64,000 nucleotides of DNA from Sphingorhabdus sp. Alg239-R122 (lineage in GTDB: Bacteria; Pseudomonadota; Alphaproteobacteria; Sphingomonadales; Sphingomonadaceae): positions 1 to 64,000 of the forward strand of contig NZ_UNRC01000001.1 in the NCBI RefSeq assembly GCF_900537065.1, in the 5' to 3' direction. Position numbers and translations under genes: made by a program. The notes beneath the pieces are model-generated. The model made no database searches. It had not been told where the DNA came from and saw only the letters and a list, made by a program, of their open reading frames with translations. Numbering within the stretch: position 1 is the first letter of the stretch; the number at the start of each line of letters is the position of its first letter. Of this stretch, positions 34,725-45,759 are shown in pieces.

Positions 34725-35156
34725 TTACAATGATAGCCCGTAAGCACGCAATGCCCATTCGGCCTTTATCGAAAGCGCGCTCCCATGCGCATCCATTTTA
34801 ATGCGAGGGATCTTTATATCGCCAATAATTTCCTGCCCTGGCGCATTGATAAAACGCGGAGCTTCTTTTTCCAATACGATAATGAGGCCAACTGGAACTT
34901 TGCTGGCATAAGGCGTTTTCATGATACCCAGGTTGCGAACTTCGATTCGTCCAGCGATATTTGGCGCGGGATATGCATATAGTTTACCGGCATCATTTTT
35001 TAGCAGTGTCTGGTCGTCGCTGATGAGTATTGCGCCGCGATCAACAAGGTGCAGGCACAATTCTGATTTTCCAGAGCCAGATATACCTGCGACTAAGATT
35101 GCGCTTCCCTCAACACAAACAGAGCAGGCTGGATATATGATTTCCCTATCAGTCAT
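34725..35156 (-). CDS. hprK: HPr kinase/phosphorylase, short alphaproteobacterial form
   Basis: 143 residues from ATG 35156. Only the C-terminal kinase domain is present: Walker A GISGSGKS (residues 24-31), DRGAILISDDQT, and NIAGRIEVRNLGIM (the family signature region). The N-terminal domain of the Firmicutes enzyme is absent, which is normal for alphaproteobacteria. It phosphorylates HPr on the regulatory serine. The frame extends to GTG 35183, overlapping chvG, but ATG 35156 four bases after the chvG stop is preferred. Confidence 0.92.
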   Translation of the reverse strand: MTDREIIYPACSVCVEGSAILVAGISGSGKSELCLHLVDRGAILISDDQTLLKNDAGKLYAYPAPNIAGRIEVRNLGIMKTPYASKVPVGLIIVLEKEAPRFINAPGQEIIGDIKIPRIKMDAHGSALSIKAEWALRAYGLSL

Positions 35157-35160
35157 AGCG

Positions 35161-36756
35161 TTACTGGACCTGGCTGGATACACCCGCAGGCAAAGTTATG
35201 CGAAAGCAGGCACCTGACCTGCCATCTTCACGTTCGCAGACGCTGAGCTTGCCGTTATGGGCCTCAATGATGGTGCGGGCGATGGCTAGGCCTAGCCCGC
35301 TATGTTTACCGAAATCCTCATCGCCAGGGCGTATGCTGTGAAAGCGACGGAAAATTGCCTCGCGCTCACTTTCGGGGACGCCAGGACCACTATCTGTAAT
35401 ACGGATGTGGACGACATTACTTGCGCGGGTCGCAACAACTTCGATAAGGCTCCCTTCCGGTGAGAAAGATACAGCATTGTCCAGCAGGTTGGTAATTACG
35501 CGCTCCAGCCTGATGGCTTCCCCAAGCACTGTAGCAACGCCGCGCCTGGGCCGCGCAAAGGCAATCTGCCGTCCATGGTTCAATTCTCTTTCTTCACGCG
35601 CCGCAAGCACATTTTCCACCATTTCGCCCAGATCGATCTGTTCGAATTTTGTGCGGGACAATTGAGCATCCACACGCGATACTTCGGATATATCGGTAAT
35701 CAACCGATCAAGCCGCCGGACATCATTTTCTGCAATATCAAGTAATTGTTGCTGCAATTTTGGATCTTTGATTGCACTTAACCCTTCCAGTGCGCTTCGC
35801 AGTGAAGCCAGTGGGTTTTTAATCTCATGGCTGACATCAGCGGCGAAATTTTCCGTTGCATCAATCCGGTCGCGTATGGCCAGACTCATATCGGACAAGG
35901 CCCGTGCCAGCATGCCTATTTCATCGCGGCGTTCGGGTAGCCGTGGAACTACAACCTCTCGTGCCCGGCCAAGCCTAACACGCACTGCAGCGCGAGAAAG
36001 CCGTCTGAGGGGACGCACAATTGTCCGTGCAAGAAACAGTGATAAAAGTATGGAAAACGCTGTGACGATCAGGATGATAATTGCCAGCAGGGCTCTTTGA
36101 TCACGCACTATGCGGGTAATATCGCGTGCATTTTCGGTGACCAGTACAAATTTGCCTAGTTTTGCGGTTTGTGTCGCGGCGCTGATGTACGGCGTGCGAT
36201 CTGGCGCATGCCTATATCTGACAACAGGTGTTATTGTCTTTGAGGATTCGGATAATTCCGGCCATGCGCTGGCTGTATCTGCTTTCGGCGGCGCAAACCT
36301 CTCCACTTCAGGTGACAGGACAATGGCCTCGATGATCTTGTCAAGAAACCTGGCTGCGTCTTTCCGCCATGGTTCTTCTGCAGGGTCGCGCAGAGTGTAG
36401 GAAGGCGGCATGACATCAAAACTGTCCATTACTTTCCGGCCGCTGGCTCCATATATACGCACACGGCTTTCTGTCTTGGATCCAACGTCTGCAATAAATG
36501 CGCGCTTTGCATCCCGATCGATGTCTTGCGATAGCGCATTTGCGATAATGGCGGCCTTTTCCCTGGCCTGTTCGATACGCTCGTTGACGAGCTGCGCGCG
36601 GTAATTGTCGAGATAAAAAAAGCTGCCAGCCAATATAGCGAGCGCGAGTATATTCACGGCCAATATCCGTGTGGTCAGCGACAGCCGCCGTGTCCAGAAT
36701 AGCGATAGGTCAGAACCGCCATCTTCATTCTTCCGAGAAGCGATAACCGGCTCCAT
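35161..36756 (-). CDS. chvG: Sensor histidine kinase ChvG
   Basis: 531 residues. Two membrane helices (residues about 25-50 and 230-250) flank a periplasmic sensor domain. A HAMP region follows, then the H-box [14 protein letters not shown] with phospho-acceptor His310, and ATPase boxes LDNAVSFS (N), ITDSGPGVP (G1) and [13 protein letters not shown] (G2). ChvG in rhizobia responds to acid and envelope stress with the periplasmic inhibitor ExoR. It overlaps the chvI stop, so it is co-translated. Confidence 0.93.
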   Translation of the reverse strand: MEPVIASRKNEDGGSDLSLFWTRRLSLTTRILAVNILALAILAGSFFYLDNYRAQLVNERIEQAREKAAIIANALSQDIDRDAKRAFIADVGSKTESRVRIYGASGRKVMDSFDVMPPSYTLRDPAEEPWRKDAARFLDKIIEAIVLSPEVERFAPPKADTASAWPELSESSKTITPVVRYRHAPDRTPYISAATQTAKLGKFVLVTENARDITRIVRDQRALLAIIILIVTAFSILLSLFLARTIVRPLRRLSRAAVRVRLGRAREVVVPRLPERRDEIGMLARALSDMSLAIRDRIDATENFAADVSHEIKNPLASLRSALEGLSAIKDPKLQQQLLDIAENDVRRLDRLITDISEVSRVDAQLSRTKFEQIDLGEMVENVLAAREERELNHGRQIAFARPRRGVATVLGEAIRLERVITNLLDNAVSFSPEGSLIEVVATRASNVVHIRITDSGPGVPESEREAIFRRFHSIRPGDEDFGKHSGLGLAIARTIIEAHNGKLSVCEREDGRSGACFRITLPAGVSSQVQ

Positions 36757-37432
36757 ATAATGTATCTATTGCTGAAAACTGCTCGTCAATTTCCCGAAAC
36801 TTCCGGCGTAGGCGCTTGATATGGCTATCAATGGTGCGGTCATCGACATAGACATCATCCTGATAGGCTGCGTCCATTAACTGGTTGCGTGTTTTGACCA
36901 CACCTGGCCGCGTGGCCAGTGCTTCAAGTATCATGAACTCAGTCACTGTCAGGGTAAGTGGTTCATCTTGCCATTTCACCATATGGCGTGCCGGGTCCAT
37001 ATGCAGGCTACCGCGTATTATAGGTTCACTGATAGCCGTTTCATCCTGCCGGTCATCGTTTTTGATAAATTCTGTGCGACGCAGTATGGCTTTTATCCGG
37101 GCCAGCAAAAGACGCTGCGAAAACGGTTTGGAGATATAGTCATCCGCGCCCATTGCAAGACCAAGTGCCTCATCAAGCTCATCATCTTTTGAGGTGAGGA
37201 ATATAACGGGTAAGGCACTTTTTTCCCTTACCCTGCGTAATAACTCCAACCCGTCCATGCGCGGCATTTTAATATCGAAAACGGCCAGGTCAGGCGGGTT
37301 TTCGGTGATGGCCTTCAGCGCTGTTTCACCGTCTGAATACAGGCGTGTTATATAACCCTCCGACTGAAGAGCTATGGATACAGAGGTCAGGATATTCCGG
37401 TCATCGTCAACCAGTGCGATTGTTGCTGTCAT
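36725..37432 (-). CDS. chvI: OmpR-family response regulator ChvI
   Basis: 235 residues. The receiver domain has the acidic pocket Asp9/Asp10 and phospho-acceptor Asp53 ([11 protein letters not shown]), and the switch Lys in SKPFSQRLL. The C-terminal winged helix carries [22 protein letters not shown] and [17 protein letters not shown]. ChvI is the regulator paired with ChvG and in rhizobia also influences pckA, which is divergent here. First gene of the chvI-chvG-hprK-rapZ-EIIA-HPr block. Confidence 0.94.
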   Translation of the reverse strand: MTATIALVDDDRNILTSVSIALQSEGYITRLYSDGETALKAITENPPDLAVFDIKMPRMDGLELLRRVREKSALPVIFLTSKDDELDEALGLAMGADDYISKPFSQRLLLARIKAILRRTEFIKNDDRQDETAISEPIIRGSLHMDPARHMVKWQDEPLTLTVTEFMILEALATRPGVVKTRNQLMDAAYQDDVYVDDRTIDSHIKRLRRKFREIDEQFSAIDTLYGAGYRFSEE

Positions 37433-37524
37433 GCCACTGCCTTTACCTCACTGGTTTCGAATAATCACGCATGAATGTTGCTGTTTTTATTCGCATCTGC
37501 GTGGTTGCGAGTAAAGTCTGTTAG

Positions 37525-37557
37525 TGACAACCTTGTCAAGAAAATGTCAATTTGACG
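37525..37557. promoter_or_regulatory. Candidate ChvI-type operator between chvI and pckA
   Basis: TGTCAA occurs at 37534-37539 and 37545-37550, an 11-base spacing expected for tandem OmpR-family half sites. A palindrome TGACAACCTTGTCA (37525-37538) overlaps the first copy and TTGACG follows at 37552-37557. The 226-base gap contains nothing else I can name. Confidence 0.45.
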
Positions 37558-37658
37558 CGTGATGCTGCATGTTTTAAGCGAACCGCGACCAAAGTGCATA
37601 CGTATGAGGATATGTCATGCGATGCCACCCCATAATTCGCTTTGACAGTGAGGATTAA

Positions 37659-39254
37659 ATGACAGATTCCAGCCACGCAGCCCTAAGAGCAATGGGTATT
37701 GAGACCAATGCCGATATCGATTCCAATCTTCAGCGTGCCGCACTCGTGGAACAAGCGATTCGCAATGGTGAAGGACATTTGGCAGCATCGGGTCCGCTTG
37801 TAGTGGCGACAGGCCAGCACACAGGACGTTCAGCAAATGACAAGTTCATGGTGCGTGATGCCGAGACGGAAGATACAGTGTGGTGGGGCAAAACGAACAA
37901 AGCCATGTCACCTGAACATTTTGCCATTCTGAAAGAAGATTTCTTCAAGGCTGTTGGCCAAAAAGATCAGCTATACGTACAGGAGCTTTTCGGCGGTTCA
38001 CAGCCGGAACACCGCGTTAATGTGCGTGTGATCAATGAATTAGCGTGGCACAATCTTTTTATCCGTACGATGCTGGTGCGCCCAACAGTTCAGGAGTTGG
38101 ACGGCTTTGAAGCGGAATATACGATTATTGACCTGCCAAGCTTTCAGGCTGATCCAGAACGCCACGGTACAAATGGACCGGCAGTTATTGCGGTAAACCT
38201 AACCGAAAAACTGATCCTTATTGGCGGAACAGCTTATGCCGGCGAGATGAAGAAGTCGGTTTTCGGTCTTCTCAATTATTTGTTGCCACTTGAGGGTGTG
38301 ATGCCGATGCACTGTTCCGCCAACATGGGCAAGAATGGTGACACCGCAGTATTTTTTGGCCTGTCTGGTACGGGCAAAACAACATTATCCGCAGATGCTA
38401 GCCGTACACTTATCGGCGATGACGAGCATGGATGGTCGGATACGGCTGTCTTCAATTTTGAAGGCGGGTGCTACGCGAAAATGATTCGCCTGGACCCCGA
38501 AGCGGAACCGGAAATCTACGCCACGACACAGCGTTTCGGCACGGTGCTTGAAAATGTGGTGATGGATGCTGAAACCCGTACGCTGAATCTGGATGACAAT
38601 AGCCTGGCGGAAAATACCCGAGGTGCTTACCCGATCGATTTTATTCCGAACACATCGGAAAAAAATATGGGGCCGGTACCGAAGAATATCATCATGCTGA
38701 CAGCTGATGCCTTTGGCGTTCTGCCGCCAATTTCACGGCTGACGCCCGAACAGGCCATGTATCACTTCTTGTCAGGTTATACGGCCAAAGTTGCCGGCAC
38801 TGAAATCGGTGTAACGGAACCAGAAGCTACATTTTCGACATGCTTTGGCGCGCCTTTCATGCCACGTCACCCGTCAGTTTACGGAAATCTTCTGAAAGAG
38901 CGAATTGCCAAAGGCGGCGTAACATGTTGGTTGGTCAATACCGGCTGGACTGGTGGTAAATATGGTGTGGGACACCGTATGCCGATCAAGGCAACACGGG
39001 CGCTATTAAATGCAGCTCTTGATGGCAGCCTCAACGATGCTGAATTCCGTATCGATGAGAATTTTGGTTTTGAAGTGCCCGTGGCTGTGCCGGGTGTGGA
39101 TAGCGCTATCCTTGATCCGCGCTCGACATGGAGTGATGGCGCGGAATATGATGCGACTGCACATAAGCTTGTGCAGCTGTTCGTTGATAACTTTGCGCAG
39201 TTTGCTGAACATGTGGACGAGAATGTCCGTGAAGCAGCCCCCAGCGCTGCATAA
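37659..39254 (+). CDS. pckA: Phosphoenolpyruvate carboxykinase (ATP)
   Basis: 531 residues, typical. The P-loop is [11 protein letters not shown] (Gly234 onward, Lys240), with IGDDEHGW (metal/ATP site) and [17 protein letters not shown]-like [11 protein letters not shown] and [11 protein letters not shown] are conserved. It converts oxaloacetate and ATP to PEP in gluconeogenesis. GTGAGGATT lies before ATG 37659. Divergent from chvI, an arrangement conserved in rhizobia, where ChvI and pckA are regulated together. Confidence 0.97.
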   Translation: MTDSSHAALRAMGIETNADIDSNLQRAALVEQAIRNGEGHLAASGPLVVATGQHTGRSANDKFMVRDAETEDTVWWGKTNKAMSPEHFAILKEDFFKAVGQKDQLYVQELFGGSQPEHRVNVRVINELAWHNLFIRTMLVRPTVQELDGFEAEYTIIDLPSFQADPERHGTNGPAVIAVNLTEKLILIGGTAYAGEMKKSVFGLLNYLLPLEGVMPMHCSANMGKNGDTAVFFGLSGTGKTTLSADASRTLIGDDEHGWSDTAVFNFEGGCYAKMIRLDPEAEPEIYATTQRFGTVLENVVMDAETRTLNLDDNSLAENTRGAYPIDFIPNTSEKNMGPVPKNIIMLTADAFGVLPPISRLTPEQAMYHFLSGYTAKVAGTEIGVTEPEATFSTCFGAPFMPRHPSVYGNLLKERIAKGGVTCWLVNTGWTGGKYGVGHRMPIKATRALLNAALDGSLNDAEFRIDENFGFEVPVAVPGVDSAILDPRSTWSDGAEYDATAHKLVQLFVDNFAQFAEHVDENVREAAPSAA

Positions 39255-39273
39255 ACGTACAAATTCATAAGAT

Positions 39274-39309
39274 AAAAGGGGCTTTCCTGGAAACGGGGAG
39301 GTCCTTTTT
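39274..39309 (+). terminator. Terminator after pckA
   Basis: AAAAGG (39274-39279) pairs with CCTTTT (39303-39308), with an inner CTTTCC/GGGGAG stem and a T run, 20 bases after the pckA stop. Confidence 0.65.
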
Positions 39310-39337
39310 CTATCCGTGCAGATAAGATGTAGGGCAA

Positions 39338-39366
39338 ATAAAAAGGCGCCCGGAATCCGGACGCCT
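39338..39366 (-). terminator. Terminator after the DUF3597 gene
   Basis: The stem AGGCG-C-CCGG (39344-39353) and CCGG-A-CGCCT (39357-39366) has an AAT loop. On the minus strand it is followed by TTTTTATTT, 22 bases after the stop at 39388. Confidence 0.85.
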
Positions 39367-39387
39367 GATTATTACTGATAAAGTAGA

Positions 39388-39750
39388 TCAGTCGGTAAGG
39401 TCGGCAGGAACCTGACCACCATTTTTCGCAAGTTCGCGCATCACTGCTTTGTGCAGCCAGATGTTCATTTCTGCGCTGCCGTCCAGTGCGCCGGTATAAC
39501 CCAGCTCCTGAGCCAGCTCTTTGCGGTTGGACAGGCTGGAATCAATGCCCAGCAGTTTCATCAGATCAACGATTGATGTGCGCCAGTTCAAGTCTCCGCC
39601 TGTTGAGGCCGCTTTGGCCGACAGAACCTGCTCAACATCTACTGCGCTGATTGGCGCGGCACTCTCGGTGCTTGTTGCTGTTGCGTCGACTGCTTCCGGC
39701 TCGTCCTTCGTTCCGAAAATTGCGTTCTTAATTGTGCTGAAAATTCCCAT
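39388..39750 (-). CDS. DUF3597 domain protein
   Basis: 120 residues from ATG 39750, with AAGGA eight bases upstream; an earlier in-frame start at 39786 has no site. The N-terminus MGIFSTIKNAIFGT and the C-terminal half (LNWRTSIVDLMKLLGIDSSLSNRKELAQELGYTGALDGSAEMNIWLHKAVMRELAKNGG) match DUF3597, a small proteobacterial family of unknown function. A Thr/Ala/Ser-rich linker (residues 22-40) joins them. No signal peptide or membrane helix. Confidence 0.85.
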   Translation of the reverse strand: MGIFSTIKNAIFGTKDEPEAVDATATSTESAAPISAVDVEQVLSAKAASTGGDLNWRTSIVDLMKLLGIDSSLSNRKELAQELGYTGALDGSAEMNIWLHKAVMRELAKNGGQVPADLTD

Positions 39751-39964
39751 TATTTGTCCTTCCCTAAAAAGAATTGATGTTATCAAGCTACTCCTTGCAC
39801 ATAAGGATTGTTCCCTTGTTGCACAATGCAGGTGATTCTAAAACAGTGTAAAATGTCTTATCTAAAACAGCTTGGGCTGGTTTGCTCATGTAAATTCGGC
39901 TAACCATATCGGCAAGCTTAGGGTACGTTGCCCTGGTAAGTATATAATTGAGGGAGATGCTCTA

Positions 39965-40564
39965 ATGAATATAATGGAAGTTTTGCAACAGACAGGCGGC
40001 CTTGAATCGCTGGCCAATGATCTGGGGATCGACAAGAACATGGCACAAACGGGCGCCGCGGCGCTGCTGCCGGCTATATTGGGCGGTTTCAAAAAGCAGA
40101 CACAAGCTCAGCCTGGAGGTATTGAAGACCTTGTCGGCATGATTGGGGGCCTGGGCGGTACAGGGCTGCTTGAAAACGTTCTTGGTAAACAGCCCACCAA
40201 TGTGTCTAAGGGCAATGAAATCCTGGGTCAGATTTTTGGGTCAAAGGATGTTAGCCGGACTGTCGCAGGCAGCGCTGCTCAACAAACCGGTCTTGATACG
40301 TCTATACTGAAGAAAATGCTGCCGATACTGTCCATGCTGGTGGCTGGTTATATGGCCAATCAGGCAGGAGGCAATCGCGGCGCGGGTCAGACAGCTGGTG
40401 GCGGTGCACTTGGCGGTATATTGGGTAATGTCCTGGGCGGTGTTCTGGGCGGCAATAAATCGCAAGGTGGTGTCCTTGGCGGACTTGGTTCCATGCTTGA
40501 CCTGGATGGTGACGGAAATCCACTCGACGATATCATAGGAATGGCTTCAAAGTTTAACCGCTAA
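39965..40564 (+). CDS. DUF937 domain protein, Gly-rich
   Basis: 199 residues from ATG 39965 (GAGGGA nine bases upstream). Residues 1-50 match the DUF937 start (MEVLQQTGGLESLANDLGIDKNMAQTGAAALLPAILGGFKKQ). A Gly-rich segment (GGGALGGILGNVLGGVLGG) spans about residues 142-170, followed by DLDGDGNPLDDI, a calcium-loop-like motif. Function unknown; the family (YidB-like) is cytoplasmic or envelope-associated. Divergent from DUF3597 across a 214-base gap. Confidence 0.82.
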   Translation: MNIMEVLQQTGGLESLANDLGIDKNMAQTGAAALLPAILGGFKKQTQAQPGGIEDLVGMIGGLGGTGLLENVLGKQPTNVSKGNEILGQIFGSKDVSRTVAGSAAQQTGLDTSILKKMLPILSMLVAGYMANQAGGNRGAGQTAGGGALGGILGNVLGGVLGGNKSQGGVLGGLGSMLDLDGDGNPLDDIIGMASKFNR

Positions 40565-40582
40565 TATGATGCATTAATGTCC

Positions 40583-40610
40583 AGCTGGGTGGTAGTCATA
40601 CCACCCAGCT
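40583..40610. repeat. Perfect 12-base inverted repeat (stable RNA hairpin) between DUF937 and M28 peptidase genes
   Basis: AGCTGGGTGGTA (40583-40594), loop GTCA, TACCACCCAGCT (40599-40610). There is no T run after it; instead the ribosome site AGGATAGAG of the next gene follows at once. It could be a weak terminator, a processing or stability hairpin, or a protein site. Confidence 0.9.
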
Positions 40611-40630
40611 AGGATAGAGAGTTTATATAT

Positions 40631-42181
40631 ATGCCAGACAAGTGTTCGTATTTTGCGGGTTTCGTCGCATTTTTATTCATTGTCTCTGTTACAGGTTCAC
40701 CGGGTGCAGTCCTTGCGCAGGATGTAAGCGAAGATGACATTCGCGGGCATATCGAAATATTGGCCAATGATGATTTTTCCGGGCGGATGCCTGGAACCGA
40801 AGGCGAAACCAAAACGCTGGAATATATTGCCAATCAATGGAACAAGGCTGGCCTTGTTTCTGGCACGAACGATCCAGCACATCCATGGTATGCGCCGGTG
40901 CAAATGGTCCAACGCAAACATTTTGGGCAGACGGTGCGCTTTGCGAAGGGCAATCGTTCTTTATCTATTTCTGATGAAATTATCTTGCGTAGCCATGATA
41001 GCAGTGCAGCCGTTCGCAATGCACCGGTCGTTTATACAGGCTATGGTGTGGATGCGCAGGGTAAGGTTAACACAGATGTTTCGGGCAAGATTGCACTGCT
41101 GCATTTTTCTGCCCCCCCATTTGCTGGCGAAGATGGGAAGAGCTTTGTTGAACGCCGCAAGCAGTTGAGTGACGCAGGCGCGGCCGCTGTATTGACTATT
41201 TTTGACGGTAGCTTCCCATGGTCCAGAGTTCTGTCCGGCTATACAGGCCGCAGTATCAATCTCCAGAGCAAAGACACAGCTTTGCCACTTGATGGTGCTG
41301 TAAGCGGCGCGTTTGTTAAACGGCTTTTCAATTCGGCAAAAATGAACTGGAGTGAGACAAAAGGGGATGCCGGTAAGGCTGACTTTACCGGACGGAATCT
41401 ACCGCTTAACGCTAGTTTGCTTGCCTCTACACAGGTTTATCGTTTCCCAAGTTATAATGTAATTGCCAAACTGCCCGGTAAAAACCCCGATGCAGGGGCA
41501 ATTTTGATGCTTGGCCACTGGGACCATATCGGTATCTGCCGTGATGAAGGTGCGGAAGATCGGATTTGCAATGGTGCGGTGGATAATGCGAGCGGCATTG
41601 CCGTGCTTATCGAAGCGGCCAAGCGGCTTGCCAAAGAGCCGCAGCATGACCGTGATATCTATTTTATGGGAACGACTGCTGAAGAGCAGGGTTTGTTGGG
41701 CGCTTATGCCTATGCCGAAAATTCGAACATTCCGCTGAAAGACATCGTCATTGCGCTCAATATAGATACAATTGCCATTGCCCCGCGGGATGCAAAAGTT
41801 GCAATTATAGGGCGTGGGGAAACATCACTGGATCCCGCCATTGAATACGTGGCCCGCAAACTGGGCCGTGATATAGAGTCCAGCAAGGACGCCAATGCCT
41901 TTATCCGCCGCCAGGATGGATGGGCCCTTGCAGCCAAGGGTGTGCCTTCATTGATGGTAGGGGGCTCTTTCGCCGACATGGAATTGCTGCAAAAATTTCT
42001 GGGCAGTGTCTACCATGGTCCAGAAGATGAGGCTGTGGCGGGTATGGAATTGGGCGGTGCGGCACAGGACACCGACCTGCACATTGCGTTGGCGCGCCAC
42101 TTCGCGAATTTTGAGACATATTCAGCAGAAGACTGGGCCAGGCAGACAGGACCGGAGCCAGATAAGGAATCAGTCGAATAA
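40631..42181 (+). CDS. M28 family zinc aminopeptidase, exported
   Basis: 516 residues with a signal peptide (hydrophobic residues 8-25, cleavage near AVLAQ). A PA-like inserted domain occupies about residues 120-220 and the peptidase domain has the di-zinc ligands: LGHWDHIG (His296, Asp298), GAVDNASGIA, TTAEEQGLLG, and IDTIA. These enzymes release N-terminal amino acids in the periplasm or outside. It sits 66 bases after DUF937 behind a stable hairpin. Confidence 0.93.
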   Translation: MPDKCSYFAGFVAFLFIVSVTGSPGAVLAQDVSEDDIRGHIEILANDDFSGRMPGTEGETKTLEYIANQWNKAGLVSGTNDPAHPWYAPVQMVQRKHFGQTVRFAKGNRSLSISDEIILRSHDSSAAVRNAPVVYTGYGVDAQGKVNTDVSGKIALLHFSAPPFAGEDGKSFVERRKQLSDAGAAAVLTIFDGSFPWSRVLSGYTGRSINLQSKDTALPLDGAVSGAFVKRLFNSAKMNWSETKGDAGKADFTGRNLPLNASLLASTQVYRFPSYNVIAKLPGKNPDAGAILMLGHWDHIGICRDEGAEDRICNGAVDNASGIAVLIEAAKRLAKEPQHDRDIYFMGTTAEEQGLLGAYAYAENSNIPLKDIVIALNIDTIAIAPRDAKVAIIGRGETSLDPAIEYVARKLGRDIESSKDANAFIRRQDGWALAAKGVPSLMVGGSFADMELLQKFLGSVYHGPEDEAVAGMELGGAAQDTDLHIALARHFANFETYSAEDWARQTGPEPDKESVE

Positions 42182-42241
42182 AACTGGCGATTTGCTGCTA
42201 TCGCGTTTACACGATACCGCCACGAATCAATAAACGCATAA

Positions 42242-43711
<1,470 letters not shown>

Positions 43712-43730
43712 AACAAGGTAGGCCAGACAT

Positions 43731-43940
43731 ATGGAACTGATGAAAATATTCCTGATACTTACATTCTGGCCTGCTGGCACGCCTGAAGAAGCACCTAAAT
43801 GGACAAGCGATGCGTTCCTGACAGTCGAAGCGTGTCAGGCGGCGGCAGCCGAACAAACCAGGATTGTAAGAGAGAAATATGGTGCGGGCACAAAAGTTGC
43901 GTTCCAGTGTCTTTCACTAGATGATCGTGTAGCCGAATGA
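43731..43940 (+). CDS. Small hypothetical protein between guaB and the RsmB-like gene
   Basis: 69 residues. Residues 4-15 are hydrophobic (MKIFLILTFWPAG), possibly a short uncleaved anchor or signal, followed by TSDAFLTVEACQAAAAEQ and a second Cys in VAFQCLSLDD; two cysteines may form a disulfide outside the cytoplasm. Its stop overlaps the next start (ATGA), a sign that it is translated. I recognise no named family. Confidence 0.68.
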   Translation: MELMKIFLILTFWPAGTPEEAPKWTSDAFLTVEACQAAAAEQTRIVREKYGAGTKVAFQCLSLDDRVAE

Positions 43941-45133
43941 CTCCCCCGGCGCGTGTTCAGGCTGCCATAGACCTGTTGGATGAGATTATCGTTGCTGCAC
44001 GTGACAATGGACCGAGCGCGGACAAAATTGCGGCAAATTACTTCAAGACACGCCGTTATATGGGATCAAAGGATCGGCGCGCGGTACGTGACCTGACCTA
44101 TGATGCGATCCGCCGTTTTGGCGAGATGCCTACCAGCGGACGTGCGGCGATGCTGGGGCTGGCGGAGCAAGATCCGCAGCTTGCACTTTTGTTTGATGGT
44201 TCGAACTATGGTCCCGCAGCTATCGACGCAAAAGAAGTCGCGGCCAAAGGAGAAGCGATCCCAGACTGGATAAAACTGCATTTGTCGCCGTTAATTGGTG
44301 AGGATGAACATCCTGTGTTGTTGGATCGTGCACCGCTCGATATCCGCTTTGATCCACGCAAAACAAGCCGTGCTGAACTGTCGGATACATGGCCAGAAAC
44401 AAGTTATAGCGATGAATGGCCACATGCGGCGCGCCTGCCCGCCGGCACACAGATCCAGCAAGACCCGCTCTGGAGCAGGGGTGCGATTGATATACAGGAC
44501 TGGGGCAGTCAGGCGATTGTTGCGGCATGTAAGGCGTCCGGTGCGGCGCTGGTCGTTGACTTATGTGCCGGGGCAGGAGGCAAGACACTGGCACTGGCTT
44601 CGGATATGCAGAATGACGGACGCATCATAGCCTCTGATACCAACCGCAACCGCCTTTCGCGTCTTGAACCACGCAGGCAACGTGCGGATGCTGAAAATAT
44701 TGAAACGCTGTTGTTGGATGCTGGGCGCGAGTGGGAGAAGCTTGAACCATATGCTGAGCAAGCTGACATTGTCCTTGTCGATGCACCATGCAGCGGGACT
44801 GGGACATGGCGGCGCAACCCTGAAACACGGTGGCGATTGACGCCGAAGCGCCTTGATAGCGTAGTTGCGCAGCAGTCCGCAATTCTGGATATGGCTGCAA
44901 AGCTCGTCAAGCCGGGTGGCGCGCTGGTCTATGCGGTCTGTTCGCTTGTACAGGCCGAAGGTGCAGGGCAGATCGCAGCTTTCTTGTCAGGGCACAAAGG
45001 CTGGCGTATAGATGCAATTGATATGCAGATTGGTCGAACAATAGAGGCGGATGGCGCTCCGGTTGGCAGGTTGCTTTCCCCGAACCATGATGGGACGGAT
45101 GGTTTTTTCATGACGCGGCTTGTCAAATCATGA
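43937..45133 (+). CDS. RsmB/NOL1/NOP2/Sun family RNA cytosine-C5 methyltransferase
   Basis: 398 residues. An N-terminal NusB-like region (residues about 1-90, KTRRYMGSKDRRAVRDLTYDAIRR) is followed by the SAM-binding Rossmann domain: VVDLCAGAGGKTLALA, IIASDTNRNRLSRLEPRRQR, and the two catalytic cysteines Cys285 in DAPCSGTGTWRRNPE and Cys335 in YAVCSL. It methylates 16S rRNA (C967-type) or another RNA. It lies four bases into the preceding small gene and precedes a TPR protein. Confidence 0.92.
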   Translation: MTPPARVQAAIDLLDEIIVAARDNGPSADKIAANYFKTRRYMGSKDRRAVRDLTYDAIRRFGEMPTSGRAAMLGLAEQDPQLALLFDGSNYGPAAIDAKEVAAKGEAIPDWIKLHLSPLIGEDEHPVLLDRAPLDIRFDPRKTSRAELSDTWPETSYSDEWPHAARLPAGTQIQQDPLWSRGAIDIQDWGSQAIVAACKASGAALVVDLCAGAGGKTLALASDMQNDGRIIASDTNRNRLSRLEPRRQRADAENIETLLLDAGREWEKLEPYAEQADIVLVDAPCSGTGTWRRNPETRWRLTPKRLDSVVAQQSAILDMAAKLVKPGGALVYAVCSLVQAEGAGQIAAFLSGHKGWRIDAIDMQIGRTIEADGAPVGRLLSPNHDGTDGFFMTRLVKS

Positions 45134-45216
45134 CTTTGTCTTCATCTGACAGTCAGATGGCCGGTGATATGTCCGCCTCTCATACAGAAGATATCAGTGG
45201 TTTTCGGGAGTTTATT

Positions 45217-45738
45217 ATGCGTTATTCACCAGCAGCTTTAGCTTTGTCACTGGCGTTCGCAGTCACGTCCAGCGCGACATATAGCCAGCAAAGCGAACGT
45301 GAAGTTGATCCGAAGTCAGTGACATTAGTTGAAGCAGGTGAAGCAGCGCAGAATGCAGGGGATTTGATGGCTGCCGCAGATCTTTATGAATCGGCGCTGG
45401 CCATTGATCCGGGAAACCGCAATGCGTTTATCGCGCTGGCCAAAATTGCGCAGGAACAGAAATTACCCGGAAAAGCCATCCGGCTCTACCGTGAAGCGCT
45501 GGAAATCAACCCGAATGACAGGGTTGCGCTTGCCGGACAGGGGCAAGCGATGGTGCAGCGCGGGGCGGTTGAAAAAGCGCGTGAGAATCTTGCCAGACTG
45601 GAAAGTATCTGTCGCACAGATTGCGCTGAAGTGGCACAGCTGAGCGCGACTATTGACCAGGGGCCACCTTCCAAGGTGCTTTCGGCCGAAGCGGTGACGC
45701 CTGAACCTGTTATTGGTGAAGCGAGCGAAACCCCCTAA
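45217..45738 (+). CDS. Exported tetratricopeptide repeat protein
   Basis: 173 residues from ATG 45217 (GGGAG upstream); the frame extends to ATG 45130, but the signal peptide begins at MRYSPAALALSLAFAVTSSATYSQQ. Two TPR units follow (AGEAAQNAGDLMAAADLYESALAIDPGN and ALAKIAQEQKLPGKAIRLYREALEINPND), then a third with two Cys (SICRTDCAEV). TPRs mediate protein contacts; a periplasmic scaffold role is likely, partner unknown. Confidence 0.85.
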   Translation: MRYSPAALALSLAFAVTSSATYSQQSEREVDPKSVTLVEAGEAAQNAGDLMAAADLYESALAIDPGNRNAFIALAKIAQEQKLPGKAIRLYREALEINPNDRVALAGQGQAMVQRGAVEKARENLARLESICRTDCAEVAQLSATIDQGPPSKVLSAEAVTPEPVIGEASETP

Positions 45739-45759
45739 TCGTCTGCCCGAACAAACGGC

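Noticed and set aside
39943-39948. TATAAT before the DUF937 gene as its promoter
   Set aside because: No -35 at a proper distance, and the resulting start would cut off the GAGGGA ribosome site.
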